DNA of 64,000 bases. Origin: Alisma plantago-aquatica (lineage: Eukaryota > Streptophyta > Magnoliopsida > Alismatales > Alismataceae). The position numbers and the translations under genes were made by a program. Where the stretch lies: assembly GCA_963693085.1 (NCBI GenBank), contig OY856409.1, positions 299,440,558 to 299,504,557 on the forward strand, in the 5' to 3' direction. Positions 23,236 to 35,959 of the stretch are shown one piece after another; position 1 is the stretch's first letter, and the number at the start of each line of letters is the position of its first letter. A model generated the notes under the pieces. That model was not told the origin of the DNA. It saw only the letters and a list, made by a program, of their open reading frames with translations, and ran no database searches.

Positions 23236-24948
23236 CTAAGTTTGAGGTTTTGGGACCCAAACTAATTCGGAATCCTTAGTCTTATAAGGGCATGAAAAAG
23301 AATAGTGTCCAAGACGTAAACAAAAATGGCAAGTAATAGAATCAACTTCATTTCTCTTTCTAGCCATTGTGTTCTTGGGTACAAACATAGTTTGAGTTCT
23401 TTTGGGTTGATTTTTCTTTGAAGCATATCCCAAACCTTTTCTTCCGTTGAAAACAGTACCAATGCTTAGAATGTTATCAAGTATATCTTTTCTTCTTAAC
23501 TCATAAAGTTCTCTTTGCAGCTGAGCAATGTCATTCATCTTCTTGTGTAAATCTTTTCTTGCTTGATCTAAATCAGATAGCAATGAATCTCTTTCTTTTA
23601 CAACATTATCATAGTCTAGATGGTTACACAAAATAGGTTGAGTCTGAAAATCTTGTAGTTTAGCTAACAATTCAATCTTTTCTTTAGAAAGAAGATCAAC
23701 ATTTGTTTCTAAAGTGAGTAGCTTTCTAGTGCAATCATCTAAAGATGTTTTTAAAGACAAATTCTCAAGATCAATGTTGTTCTTTTCAGAAGAAAGATTA
23801 TCTAATTTAGAAATTAGCTCATCATTTGATTTGATAACCTTCTTTAGTTTCTTCTTGACATCAACATACTTATCATGAATTTCTTGTAGACTAGTAACTA
23901 ACTCTTCTTTAGGAAGATCAAGTAGGCTTACCTCTTGAGAGTCTTCATCATCTTCTCTTGCCATTAGACAATCCACCGTTTCTTCTCCGCTTTCACTGTC
24001 ACTTGACTCGTCCCATGCAGCTTTATAGGCTTTTTCTCCCTTCTTCTTGTGTGAGCTTTTCTTTCCTTTCTTTGCTTTAGGACATTCATTTTTGAAATGC
24101 CCTTTCTTCCCACATTCAAAGCACCTAGGAGGGGTAGAAGAAGAACTAGAAATTTTGTTAGATTTAAATCTTTTGTATTTCTTACCATTGACGATCAAGG
24201 CTTCTTCTCCTTCTTCTTCACTTGACTCCTCACTTTCTTGTGTGATGACTTTTGAAGCTTTTAGATCCACATCCTTCTTCTTTCCTTGCTGAATTTCACG
24301 TGCTCTTCTTTCTTCCTCTTCTAGAGTTGCTTCATGAGCTTCTAGGTTGCCAATAAGTTGCTCCATTTTCAGTCGAGTGAGGTCATTTTCTTCTTCAATG
24401 GCTGTCACCTTTGGCTTATATTTTGGAGGGAGTGATCGAAGGATTTTTGATACCTGATCTTCTTCAAGGATAGGTTTTCCTAGGGCACTTAAACCATTAA
24501 CAATAGTAGAGAATTTTGCAAACATTTCACTAATAGATTCATCAGGATCCATACGAAAGTGTTCAAACTTTTGTTTAAACATGCTAATTTTGGAATTTTT
24601 GACTTGGACTGTACCTTCATAGGTTATGGACAGTCTATGCCAAATATCATAGGCTGTGTCACAATTGGATATTCTATTAAATTCTCCTACCGAAATAGAA
24701 CAATATAAAATGCTTACAGCTTTTGCATTCATTTGAGCCAGCTTTACCGTATTTGCATCCCATTCTGCAAATTGAGTTTGAGGGAGCTCATATGGGGTTG
24801 ACACCATTCTCCATAAGTCCCAATTGATGCCTTGGAAGTAGAACTGCATCCTTCTCTTCCAATATTGGTAGTTTGTTCCATCGAACGCTGGAGGCCTAGC
24901 AACAAGTTTCCCTTCAAGATTAAGGTTGTTGAGCACTCCGTCACCCAT
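23236..24948 (-). CDS. gag: Sirevirus Gag, apparently intact (570 aa)
   Basis: Gag forms the virus-like particle and binds element RNA. The start is the ATG at 24948, 34 bases from the primer site. The N-terminal capsid domain has the family hallmark RPPAFDGTNYQYWKRRM, then a UBN2/gag-polypeptide region (YDIWHRLSITYEGT, KFSTIVNGLSALGKPI, ILRSLPPKYKP). A CCHC zinc knuckle CFECGKKGHFKNEC is at residues 276-289, followed by a lysine-rich stretch. A long charged, leucine-rich segment (about 345-510) looks like coiled coil. A second CCHC, CHFCLRLGHYSFSC, is at about 540-553, and the end is WVPKPQT. Two zinc knuckles and the coiled coil fit Sirevirus Gag, which is longer than most copia Gags. No stops or frameshifts are present. 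Confidence 0.93.
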   Translation of the reverse strand: MGDGVLNNLNLEGKLVARPPAFDGTNYQYWKRRMQFYFQGINWDLWRMVSTPYELPQTQFAEWDANTVKLAQMNAKAVSILYCSISVGEFNRISNCDTAYDIWHRLSITYEGTVQVKNSKISMFKQKFEHFRMDPDESISEMFAKFSTIVNGLSALGKPILEEDQVSKILRSLPPKYKPKVTAIEEENDLTRLKMEQLIGNLEAHEATLEEEERRAREIQQGKKKDVDLKASKVITQESEESSEEEGEEALIVNGKKYKRFKSNKISSSSSTPPRCFECGKKGHFKNECPKAKKGKKSSHKKKGEKAYKAAWDESSDSESGEETVDCLMAREDDEDSQEVSLLDLPKEELVTSLQEIHDKYVDVKKKLKKVIKSNDELISKLDNLSSEKNNIDLENLSLKTSLDDCTRKLLTLETNVDLLSKEKIELLAKLQDFQTQPILCNHLDYDNVVKERDSLLSDLDQARKDLHKKMNDIAQLQRELYELRRKDILDNILSIGTVFNGRKGLGYASKKNQPKRTQTMFVPKNTMARKRNEVDSITCHFCLRLGHYSFSCPYKTKDSELVWVPKPQT

Positions 24949-24982
24949 TTCTTCAAGACCTTGTTAGGGTTCCTTGAAGCCC

Positions 24983-24994
24983 GCTCTGATACCA
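24983..24994 (-). other. Sirevirus primer binding site (initiator Met tRNA type)
   Basis: TGGTATCAGAGC on the minus strand, two bases from the 5' LTR, is a perfect match to the usual initiator tRNA-Met complement. Confidence 0.93.
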
Positions 24995-24996
24995 AT

Positions 24997-26418
24997 TGAA
25001 AAACACTAGAGGGGGGGTGAATAGAGTTTTAAAATAATTTTAACAATTTATTGAACTCAAACAACCACAATTGAAAATTGGAAGAAGGAGACAGGTGTTT
25101 AGAGTGGTTCCAACTTTAGCAACTACTAAAGTTGTCAGTCCACTACCCGGTTGCTTACCCAACCGGGATTTTGAAAGTATTTATTTTATTACCTTCTCAA
25201 GGATTTATACAAAATACAATACTTTCTTTTACACCCTTTGAACATCCTTCACTTGAAGTAGGTGCACCAACTTTGAGGTAGCCTTCTTGAAGTAACTCCA
25301 AGCTCCCCCTTGAAGTAGCCTTCCTCTCTAGAAGTAACCTCCCATTGCACCAGCCTTCTGAAGTAGCTCAAAGTCACCTTCTTCACCAAGAAGATCTCCA
25401 CCCTCTCAAATCAGGAGCCTCCAACCTAGGAGTAGCAATGAGAGTACAAACGGTAATAGAGAACAAGAAAGGAAAAAGGAAATTACAACTTATCCTTTGT
25501 AGCCCAAGGCTTGATTTGCCTAGATCAAGCGTATAGATCTCCTAACCAAGTATATGGACTTGTGATTGCAGTGGGTAGGAGATACTAGCCTATAGGACAC
25601 GAATTTTTAGCTAAGGAAGGAATTTGCCAATTGTCATAATGCTCAAATTGCTCACAAACAGATTGCTCAAAGTATGCTCAAGGATTTCTCAAGTGTAGCA
25701 AGTGTCTTTGAGTGTCCTATGGCTTGTCCTATTTATAGGAATGGCCTAAGGATGCTTAAGGACGTTCTAGACAACTTCTAGGGGTTTCTAAGTGCTTAAC
25801 TAGCCGTTAGGTACAAGTTTGTTGTTTTAACAACGGCTAATTAATTAATTCTGTAGTTGCTGTCAGAGACCATCTCGGTCGAGGAATGGTCGACCGAGAC
25901 ACCTACTCGGTCGAACTTTTGTCGACCGACAGGCTCTCTGGAACAAGTGTTTTGCAACGTTTATCTCCAACTGCCAACTACCTTGTCAGTTGTGTCTAAC
26001 GGCTACTTTGGATCTTTCTCGGTCGAGAAGATTGTCGACCGAGAGTGTCTCAGTCGAGGAGTTTGTCGACCGAGATTGATCCTATTTCAATGTTTTAATT
26101 TAGCCACTAATTATATGTATGAGTGTTCATATGTAATCCTATTTGAAGGGGATGACTTATCTAAATGTGGTGTTTATCTAGGGAAGATCTAACGCTTGAT
26201 TTACATGCAATCTAAGTACTTGTACATTATATATTTGTACAAGTTTTTACAAAGCTATTACATTGCATGAAAATATAAACATGTAAGCATATGGATTTTC
26301 CTAGTTTCTTTGTCATCCACCTTAATCATGCACACTCAAGTAGCTCGTTAGATCAATAAGAATGAAATGTTTGTCATAATCAAAACAAAGGGATTTATAG
26401 ATGTCCATTTAGCCAACA
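24997..26418 (-). repeat. Sirevirus 5' LTR
   Basis: It has the same 1422-bp length and termini as the 3' LTR. The equivalent hairpins lie at 25873-26075; the last unit has one arm change (CTCAGTCGA). The TATA equivalent is at about 25729-25738. It is followed by the target copy CTACG. Confidence 0.95.
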
Positions 26419-26423
26419 CTACG

Positions 26424-29400
26424 AGGTCTAGGGTGGTCTTGAGTCAAGATGGTTGTCCATGTATGGGTTGTTTTAACCTAGGGTTGTAGAGGTGCTTTGT
26501 CATGACCAGGAGGTGATGTTAGGTGGTGGTGTCTCAACCATGGGAGGTGCACCCTAGGAGGGCCACAACCGCGACCATGTGGGTTCGCATGGTGGTCGAT
26601 ACAGTACCTAGAGTGTATCACCATGTCTTTCATGTCATGCTTAAGTGGTTGAATGTTGGCCTTTTGAGTGGACAAGTGCCCCTTGGGTCCCTTAGTATGT
26701 TGACACGTCACCCCTTACTCTCTCTCTCTCATACATCTTCCATCTATATAACTCCTTATCTCTTCTTTCTTGCAACCATTTTTGGCCATCTATCTTCTTC
26801 CTCATTCTTTTCTTATTCTTAGAGTTTGGTGGAGCAACGAGGTTCGTCCTTGGAGTTTGGGGGTTCATTCTCCTCTTGCATGTGGTGGTGGTGGTGATCC
26901 GAGCTCATCTTCCACCCTCGGTTCTCTGGTGGCCGAGTTTGGAACTTTTGGTGAAGCTTCTTCAACCCTTGGATCGTGTGCTTGGAGCTCTTGATCTTGG
27001 AGTTTGGAGCTCTTGGTGGTGATCAACTCAAGGTGGGTTATATAACACTAAACCTACTCTATTATTGCATTTATTTATGTGTTTTATGAATGTATTATCT
27101 CTCTAAATTTCTTCCTCGTCATGCTTGTAATTAGTAGTAATCTATAGAGTTTGTTTGGTAGACACATATTGCTTAGTTTGGTAGAAATTTGAAACCCCAA
27201 TCTATGTGTACCCAATTTAGTAGATGATGAGTTGTGGAGGTTCTTCTCTAAGTTTTGCCTTGATCTTTCTCCCATGCATGTTTTTCATGAACCTATATGT
27301 TAAAGGGAGGTTAGGTTCTATTTTGGGTACATTAACCATGGTTTTTTTCTACGTTGGACAAGATTCCTTCTTGGTAGTTTCTTGACCCATGCCTTTAGGG
27401 TTTTTGGTGATCGTTTGCTTCAGACCCTCCTTCTTGATGACCTTGGTTTCCTCCTCAGTTTTAGTTGTGTTTTGAGACCTATATGGTGAATCTTGGGGTG
27501 TTTGTGACACTTCTCTCTTGGTGGTCGTGACTTGATAGCCTAGTTTGATATGCTTCCTTGTGGTTGAGTTTGACCTAGCGGTCTTAGGTCAAGGCTTTTG
27601 GGGTTAAGTGGCCTAGTCACTGTTGGTGTTGGTGTTGGTGTCTTGTTCCTACCTTCCTTGAGTTGAAACTCACCCTAGAGTGTAGGGTCACAACATGGGT
27701 GGAGGTTGAGACACTTTTGGTCAAGATGCTCTGTGAAACCCTAACCCTAAGTAAGGCGAGCGCGACATGACCTAGAGCGTGGAGGTCGTGACATGTCTGT
27801 GGGTGGTTGAGACACATGAGGGTTGCGGTTGTGACATGGACCATAATGGGTGGTTGTGACCTATGTGATTATGTGGTCAACATAGAGTGATGGTAGGTGG
27901 ATGAGAAGCACATGTAAACACTTAATGATATTCATATGTGAATGGTACATAATCCATATATAATGTTGTTTAATATGTTATCTAATCAACTCTACTGATG
28001 TTTCCTAATCCTTATACACTCCAAGATAATGGAGTGTGATGGTTCTAGGGTTGATGGTTGGACATAACTTTATAAATCCTAATCGGATAAGAAAAAATCC
28101 TAACCCTAACAATGTCCAATGAGACTTGCTTGTTTCTCTCCCTTAGAATGATTATGATGTTATGTGGTTATCTCTTTCGTTTATGAACTTCTAACCATGC
28201 AGGTGTTATGAGATTGATAATCATAGCTAGTGTATGCTATGGTGATGAGACATGATGTAGTTGAATGAGCCTTCAAGAGGCACGTTGAAATACTTGTGAT
28301 AAAGGAATGACGAGTTGAGGGATTGATATCCCATAGCATGTGACTTTGGTATTGATGGTGTGGTCAATGACAATAATACAGGAATCATGTGGTGATAGTG
28401 TGACACGTTCACACCCTATATGTTTATATCTTATAGAAGTGTGAAACTCCCTTACCTTTGTAGAGTTTGTTATGACTTGATATGTTCTAACTTGATTGAT
28501 GCTAAAAGACCCTTAATTGACATAAATCAAGTGGAACCTAATCATGTAGTTCTTCCTTGTGCCATAGATCCATCTCAACATCAACACTTGTTGGATGGTG
28601 AAATTGGCTTTCCCTTACAAGAAAGCTTGGATTCATATACTGTTGAGTATATGCATTTACAAGATTGGTTGTGGGGCATACCCTGGCAAGAGTGTGGCTG
28701 TAGGCCGTAGCTCAGTGATATGTTGCTTATGGGCTTTTATAGGATTGGATGTGGGCCATACCCAGGTAGGAGTGCGGCTATGGGTCTTAGCTCAGTTTCA
28801 CTAGTGAAATGACATGTACCAAGGTGGGCTAGGATTTTCATTGTTTGACTATATGTCAGAGGTTGTAGTTGACTGGTATGTCTTTGTTGTGTACTCGTGT
28901 ACTGACCATTAGGTTTGGTGAGGTCATGGATTCCAACTCTTCCATAAACCTTGTATGGCCCCGATTTTGACTTAGTAGTGGTTAGTTAGATTTGGGTGGT
29001 ATGACTTGAATCCTCAGGGAATAATAAAATTTGTAATCAGCCGAGTAGTATACTACTTAAGATCAAATGTGAATATATTGGATGAGGTCTTGCTGGCTTT
29101 TATATAGTATAGCTAGTGGTAAACATACATGTTCTTTATATTCCTTTTACGGTGATAAGATGTTTCATAATCTAATTACAATTGCGTATATTGTTAGTAA
29201 TGACTACTTGTTTATCATAGTTATAGCTTTAATATTGTTCTTTAATCACCTTATCTGTTCTAATAATAGTGTTGGTAGAGAGTTATATCTCCTGCTGAGA
29301 TTTGGATCTCACCCCGGGAGTTTCCCACATATTTTAGGTGGACATGCATGAGGAGGTAGAGATTGTGCAGAGGAGTCTGAGCAGCAGCAAGAAGGATAGT

Positions 29401-29803
29401 AGCTGCTAAGGTTGGGAATGTTGTCTGTGGTCCTTTTGTTGTTAGAGTCCTAGAGTCATCCTTGTACACTCAGATCTTTGGGATGGTTTTGGGTGTGTTT
29501 TATAGATGTTCTTTCAAAACATGGTTTTGGCTCGGGCGTCCCTTTTTTATGTAAAGATATAGTGGACATGTATATATGTTTGGCACAAGTTCTCTTGTAA
29601 CAAGTTGATGACATACGTGAAGAGAACATGTTGATGTAAACACTTTGTGATCTGTAAGGACTTATATGTGAAGGCTTTTGCTTCTTGGGGAGCTTAATGA
29701 AAATGGTTCTAATTTCTTGTGTTTTCTAGTAATCTTATTATTTAGTTTTGCTTTCCGCATTTAGTTTTGATTTGTCTCATGGTTGGTGGCTTGGGGCGTC
29801 ACA
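26424..29803 (+). mobile_element. Second gypsy-type LTR, 3' part
   Basis: It continues the LTR begun at 17505 and ends TTGGGGCGTCACA. With the first part it is about 3.84 kb. The TATA is TCTATATAAC at 26743-26752. Downstream, 29280-29400 (TCACCCCGGGAGTTTCCCAC, AGATTGTGCAGAGGAG) has the look of Tekay/Del LTR U5. No primer site follows, so I read it as a solo LTR. Its flanks TTGAT (17500-17504) and TTAAC (29804-29808) match at only 3 of 5 positions. GGTCGTGAC/GGTTGTGAC motifs recur at 26560-27850. No gene is present. Confidence 0.6.
28663..28796 (+). repeat. 80-bp tandem duplication in the LTR
   Basis: GATTGG(T/A)TGTGGG starts at 28663 and again at 28743. Each copy runs to a GTAGCTCAG/TTAGCTCAG end. 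Confidence 0.7.
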
Positions 29804-30967
29804 TTAACTCTACAATCTAGCGCACGAGCAAGGAAGCTAGGACCTTATTCAACTTCATCTTGTCTCCCCGAACCCATAGAACTCTTCAATTCCTCCGCCC
29901 AAGCTCAAGGCCTTCAGGACGACAAGGTAGTACATCGGTGAGGAATGCATGGTTGTTCATGGTAGAGGTCGAGATCAAGAACCAAATTGGTGGTGTGGAA
30001 ACGCTTGTGGAGTTCGTCCGAAGATCTGGGATCAGTTGATGCCTTTGCAGATGGTCTATGGCCCTCTATTTATAGTCAGGGGTTGACCATGGCTGACATG
30101 GAATTGGGAAATTCTTCTAGATATCACCAATCTAGACAAAATAAAGGGTAGGCTAATTCGGATTAGTCTCCTGAATCCATTGGGGTAGTTTTCACACCTG
30201 CTCAAACATTGAGGAGGGAGAGAGATGTGAAACAAATTCACAGATGTATCTTTGAGTTGCCTAAACTGGCCGAAGGTAGGTGTTGAGGGCACTGTCATTG
30301 GATTGCAGATCCAATGGTTTACAATCTGCATGCCAAGATAAAAGGCTCAAATCAGGATTTGTAATATGAATAGAAATCATTACACTATTCCTTCCACTTT
30401 AGGGATTTTTATAAAATCCATAGCTCTCAAACGATCCATCCTTTTAATCTCAAATTTTAAGCAAAAGTGTTTAATCACTTTATCTAGATGTGTGAAAATA
30501 TTTGGACCAAAATTCAGAAAATTAAAATCCTTTTCTTAGCATTCAAGTCATCCACTTATAAGGCATATATTATGCATTAAAACACAACTTTTTCTCTTTC
30601 TTTCTTTCCTATTTTCTTTATTTTGGTCATTCTTTCTATTAGAAACCATGTGCAACTAAAAACTAATTAATTGTGGCCATCTATGCCATTTTCTAGATAA
30701 TTCTACACCATTCTCTTAAGCACATATAATTATTATCTATTTTCTTTTGCTCTTTGCGTATTATGGAATTTTCTTTTCTCCCTTTTCCTTTTATCCTTTA
30801 TTGGAATAATAAAATAGTAGAATTCACGAAATCCACAATTCAAGGGGAAATTTTCAAAGAAACCCATTCTTTAAAAACAAAGCACATAAATTTCCAATCA
30901 AGTCTCTTTTACTAGAAAATTTTCATTTCAATTATTTAAAATACAAGTGAAAATTGTGGTTATAACA
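29804..30967 (-). mobile_element. 5' LTR of Tekay-like copy B, second part
   Basis: It resumes the LTR cut at 17504. It aligns with the copy A LTR: CTTCAATTCCTCC (29883 vs 5608), TATAAAATCCATA (about 30410 vs 6137) and the C/T-rich stretch near 30750 vs 6425. The minus-strand TATA (CTATAAATAG) is at 30065-30074. The end ...GGTTATAACA gives an LTR start TGTTATAACC. The summed LTR length is about 2880 bp. No duplication matching the left edge of copy A (GTACG) is seen. Confidence 0.65.
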
Positions 30968-32232
30968 TATAAAATATATATAAATACTAATATTGTAATA
31001 GAATAGAATGGGTTAGTTATAATTGAAATTATTGGATAAGTTGGATTGAATGTTGGGTCGACCAAATCCATAATATTTCTATATACAAATATTCAGGGAT
31101 ATTAGTAGTGATAATTATCTTGATACACATTCAAAACCCCAGAAGTATATAGACATTTCGATTGAAAAAGGTATTGACTAAAAAGGTATTTTGATCTAAA
31201 TCATCCTATTATGGTGAAAATGAAAGTTAGGTGAGAAACCTATTTGATTATGGATAATCCTGGTTTGGAAATGAGACAGGTGAAAAAAATCATGTTAACT
31301 ATATGCAAAGCTATTTGGTTTTTATATTAGTATATTAATAATTCATATTTAGACTAGAAAAAATAGTTAAGACCTTAGTAAAATTGTATAACTAGTATGC
31401 TTTGAACTTATCCCAACTATCCCTAATAAGGGTACATGTGTAAATAAACATTATCGATCCGAGTAGATGAATAGAGTTAAGTAATTTAGAGAAAAAATGT
31501 GATAAAACAATGGATAATGTAATATTTATTTTATATATACATAACCCAAATAGAAACCTGATATATGAGAATAATGAAAAATATGAAGAATAGACTTAAG
31601 TGGATAGCTATAACCACGTATAACACTAACAAAATGAAATTTAATAAACACCTGATTCCAAGACATATAGTGACAAATAATCCTCTACATTTGTAGATCT
31701 CTTTGTTTTGATTAAATTCTTGGAGCTAAATACTTGGAACTCACAAATCTGCATACTTTGATCCAAAGATATGAAAATTCTATTATTTTTGTAATGTTAT
31801 TCCCTCATTGATTGTGTGCATGATTAGATAGGTTGGTTGGCCAAAATTTTATTTTGTACCTTATCTCACCTCTTTGAAAGGCCACCAACACTTAATCCTG
31901 GAAAATAGTAGCACAATGTTTAGATGTTGAAAATGGGTTGGTTAATGTCCCTAGTTTAGTGGAACTATGCTTCCATGCCTCTGTACAGAGTTAAAGGACA
32001 TAGGGTCACTCAGTATATTGGGAATTTCAATTGGTGTGTTGTCATTCTACGTAGGAGAGAACACATGGCTTCCCAAAAAACTAGACATTGACATGTGCTA
32101 TCTATTGCAAATTGAATTGCTAGTTTCAAAATTTTAATATTGAACTGTATTGAATCTAAAAACCTATTTCCACCTTTTGATACTTATCTATATTGTTTAT
32201 GCATGGGCATTTGGCCATGAAAATACTTGTAG
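30968..32232. other. AT-rich stretch, nothing recognised
   Basis: I see no ORF, RNA gene or repeat edge here. It may be host intergenic DNA or very old element sequence. The last five bases before 32238 (ATAGG) are the target copy of the next element. Confidence 0.5.
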
Positions 32233-32237
32233 ATAGG

Positions 32238-34402
32238 TGTTGTTATGTATGCCCATAGAGAAAATAATATGATGATTGTAATGGCATAACATGTAAATGA
32301 TTTGATTAATAATAAAGGCAAGCTTTTAATTTATTATGTATATTCAGTTATGAGATAATGAATAACATAATAAATGTCTAAAGAATCATATTACTCAATG
32401 ATGTATGTATTCAAGTTACTAACCTTGTGGATGAGATCATACGAATGTTAAGAGTACATATACATATTCTCATTATGTCCATGATCGGTTGTTATTCTAG
32501 AAGGTTGATAGACAACAATAACACATAAGATCAGAGTGTCGACTGATTCATGACTAAATCTCATTAGTCATGATATGGCAATACCAAACCAAGCACACAG
32601 ATACATGTTAGAGAACAGCACATCGGACAAACCCACCATGAGACTGACACATGGAAGACATCTTCATGGAAGTCATAGTCAGGTCTCACAATGATGGTGG
32701 TGGTTGTGGTTATTAGACCTGAAATCACTTCACTCATCACATATCATTGGGTACAGTTTGACATCATCAAACGTAGTCCTGAAACATGGGTTGTTATGAA
32801 GGTGATGATTGGATGACATTGACACATGGGGATTGACTGTGAGTGATAGATATGGGATTTTCCCTCCTACAGGAGTATGATATCAAAGGCCTCTTGATTA
32901 GCGAGACTGAGAAAAGTATGGCCATACGCATGTGAGTCAATATGTGATATTGAGCTTATATATATATCTCATACAGTTTGCTCAGGTTCAAGGAATAAGA
33001 TTGAATTATAATGAGGATGACTACTCCATGCCTCTAGTTCACTCTGGATATCAATGACAAAGGAACTATACAAACATTATAACACCATACACAGATTGTA
33101 GGTTGAAGTTGCTCCCCAACTTTCCATTCACTTGTGTAGCAATGATGTGTGACTAGGCACCGCTCATTGCTTGTGATGTCATAAGCTAGTTATGGACATT
33201 CACTGTCAACGTGATATGACCTATAGGGTCACACACATAGGAACTCATCTATAAGAGGAATTTGATCTTGAATGATGATTGGATTGATTATTAAAGTTTT
33301 TAGGTATTTCAATTCACACAACATATCAGCTCACTAAACTGCCAAATGATCAGTTCAAGTGTTGAGTTTGCTATTTGAAGTGTCAGGTTGATTGTATTGT
33401 ACATTGATTGGAATTCTACCTAACATGGTCTATGATACGCCCATCTCGCTTGTGTGAAATGGTCATATAGCCTGGTGTAAGATTCATATCTCAGTTGCAC
33501 CAAATGGCCATCTAGGGGGTGCAATTCGATTGCATCAAGGATTGGTGTTAACGTCATGTTGAGTACTAATTGGAATTGAATTTCCGACACATGTACAAAA
33601 TTGGAAAGTGTGAAATGACCGTTTCACTTAGAGAAACAACCATCTCACTGGATGAGACAACCATTTTGTCACATGTAGGTTGTGAAACTTCTAGAACTGT
33701 TGCAAAAATTCAAGATCATATGGTCCTTTCCACTCCTACTTTAGTCCCACATTTGTTGGGGACTGGGAACCCTGACCTAACCCCTCCTATATATGGAAGG
33801 GTACTTGGGGCTTCCTAGAACACAACTACAACACAGACAGTTGAGAATCAGTTGCCCTGACAATTGTTGTCCTCTCTAGTTGTGGAAACCACGAGAGCCC
33901 AGGCAAGTCCTACCCGACTATGGAGGGATAGCGACAGGAGAGAAACAATTGAGGATCATTGTCATCGGAGAGCATGTTGGTGACTAGTACACCAATGGGA
34001 GGGACAACTCCTTGTCCAATCTTGTAGGATGACAAAAGTTCTAATTGGTATGTGTGGACTACTTTAGAGGTAGGAGTTCTTTGGCTGCTGCTAGGAGGGA
34101 AATGTCAACTTGCAGTCTGTGGCGAGATCTGAGAAGCCACTGCAGCCATTGTCCGAGTCTGCTATCTATGGAGGAGCAGTCAGATGAGTCCCAGTGTGAC
34201 TAGGAGTTGCACCGACACCGTTCAAGATAGAGTGGGTGTCTACATCAATGAGGATTGTCACTATACATGATCTAGGACCAGGTATATTTTTGTGAAACCA
34301 TCCTTTCCGTTGCATAGTTATTGACGTGATTTGTTGGTTAATGGGAAATATGTCAGTAAATTTTTTGTTTCCACTACCTACCTGATGTCGTATTTCCATA
34401 CA
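32238..34402 (+). repeat. 5' LTR of the old copia element
   Basis: It runs TGTTGTTATGTATGCCC...TTCCATACA. The TATA is CTATATATGG at 33787-33796. U3 holds repeated CCATCTC(A/G)CT and AAATGGCCAT-like motifs (33435-33665). The 33570-33818 ORF spans this promoter region and is not taken as a gene. Confidence 0.9.
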
Positions 34403-34403
34403 G

Positions 34404-34417
34404 TGGTATCATAGCCA
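34404..34417 (+). other. Primer binding site of the old copia element
   Basis: TGGTATCATAGCCA differs at one base from the initiator tRNA-Met complement TGGTATCAGAGCCA and starts one base after the LTR. Confidence 0.85.
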
Positions 34418-35959
34418 CATCAGTTAATTATGTTGTGGTAAAATTGATGTGATCGAATTTTTAGTTTTACCTTGTTTATTTATTACATGAGATGTGAATA
34501 TTTAAATTGGTTGATATGCACGTCTGTCTAATCACCACATAAAGAACCCAAATGAATGTATATATATATGATATGATATATATGAAATTTACACATGTCG
34601 CAATAAAATCGATTTTAATGGTGGATGTAAAGCATGGTTATGGCCAAAATCCCAGAATTGTGTGTGCATGGTTGTGGTTATGTATTCCTATTGTTAATCA
34701 ATCTGCGTACCGAGCCTCCCTCCCATTTCCAAAAATAAATTAATGCTCTTCTTCTTATTTCCCCTTGAATGTAACTTAAGGTTTTCCCATATACATTATA
34801 ATAAAAAATATGATAGTTTTAACTTATGTTTCACCGTGAGATGATGATTTGCACAAAGGCAAATGAACGACTCATGAGACAACCCGATCGACTGGAGGAC
34901 TGAGGAGGCCAGACGATAGGAGGACAACCCGATTCATTGGTGGCCCAATCGAATGACTGGAAGTGTCCAGACATTGCTTGGACCAGTGAACCAAATGATC
35001 GCTTCAGAAGAGATCAAACAAACGACCAGGAGGTGAGCTGACTGGTTCAAGAGTTGAACTGATCAACCTAAATTGGTTTGAGCACAGATCTTCACCAACA
35101 ATAGGTTGCATATGTTGTGGACCATAGGTAGTAGTAATTCCTTGTGGCTCTAAGGTATTACATTAGTATGTCCATAACCATCGCGGGCGTGTTTTATTTA
35201 TTACATGCTCTGATTTGTAGTTATATCATGTATATGATACATATGGTATGTGTGGTTATTGGATAAAGTATATGTATTTATACATACAAACTCCCTCAAC
35301 TAAAATATTAAGTCTTAGATGCTTTCTAAAAGTGGAACATATGAAAAGCTTGATCTACTAAGAATAGGTTACGCTAAAGCATGGTGCATTGTCTATCTCG
35401 TGGAAGTGTGATGGTAGATATGTAGGTTCTGCTAAAGTAGGGTGCATATTCTATCGTGTTGGCTTTTGGGTCAGGCTTAACTAGTGATTCTCATAGGTTC
35501 TAGGCCTAGAGGCATGCATATGATCATGGTAAGGAGTTGCACATATCATCTATCCAAGAGTTTCATATGATGTAATTGGCATGATTGTCTACCTTGATAA
35601 TTGACTATGGACGTTGGTGTTGGATGGGTAATAGTTGAATTATTTTGGATCTTAGCCCACTAGAATATTGTACACTACAATATTTGGAATTGATATTATA
35701 GGCTATCAGTTTGAATAAAATAGTGGGAGTGGTATTTAATTAAATACCTAATTAATATCATCAAATTTATCAAACCAAACCAAATCAAAATATTTTGAAA
35801 AGTTGCACTATTTCTTTATAGAATCAAATCTCAAATAGAAACATGTTCAAATTGCAATCAGTCCTTCTAAAGGAAAAATGGGATAAAGTTCCATAATTGG
35901 TTAAGGACTTTGAGAAATGTTCTCATCAATGAGTGAATGCTCTATGTCCTTGATAGGCC

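Larger units (their letters stand above)
17962..26418 (-). mobile_element. Nearly intact Sirevirus (Ty1/copia) retrotransposon
   Basis: The element is 8457 bp with two 1422-bp LTRs, a perfect 5-bp duplication CTACG (17957-17961, 26419-26423), a primer site, an open gag, a pol broken by one TAG and polypurine tracts. Diagnostic Sirevirus traits are a long gag with a central zinc knuckle, a coiled-coil region and a second CCHC near its end, short palindromes in U3, and repeated polypurine tracts before the 3' LTR. I see no envelope-like ORF. By eye the LTRs differ at about 24 of 1422 positions with no length change, so this is the most recent large insertion here. Confidence 0.95.

Noticed and set aside
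18310..26192. Paired ORFs at 18310/25345 and 18822/25857
   Set aside because: They are antisense frames in the two Sirevirus LTRs; their similarity reflects LTR identity.
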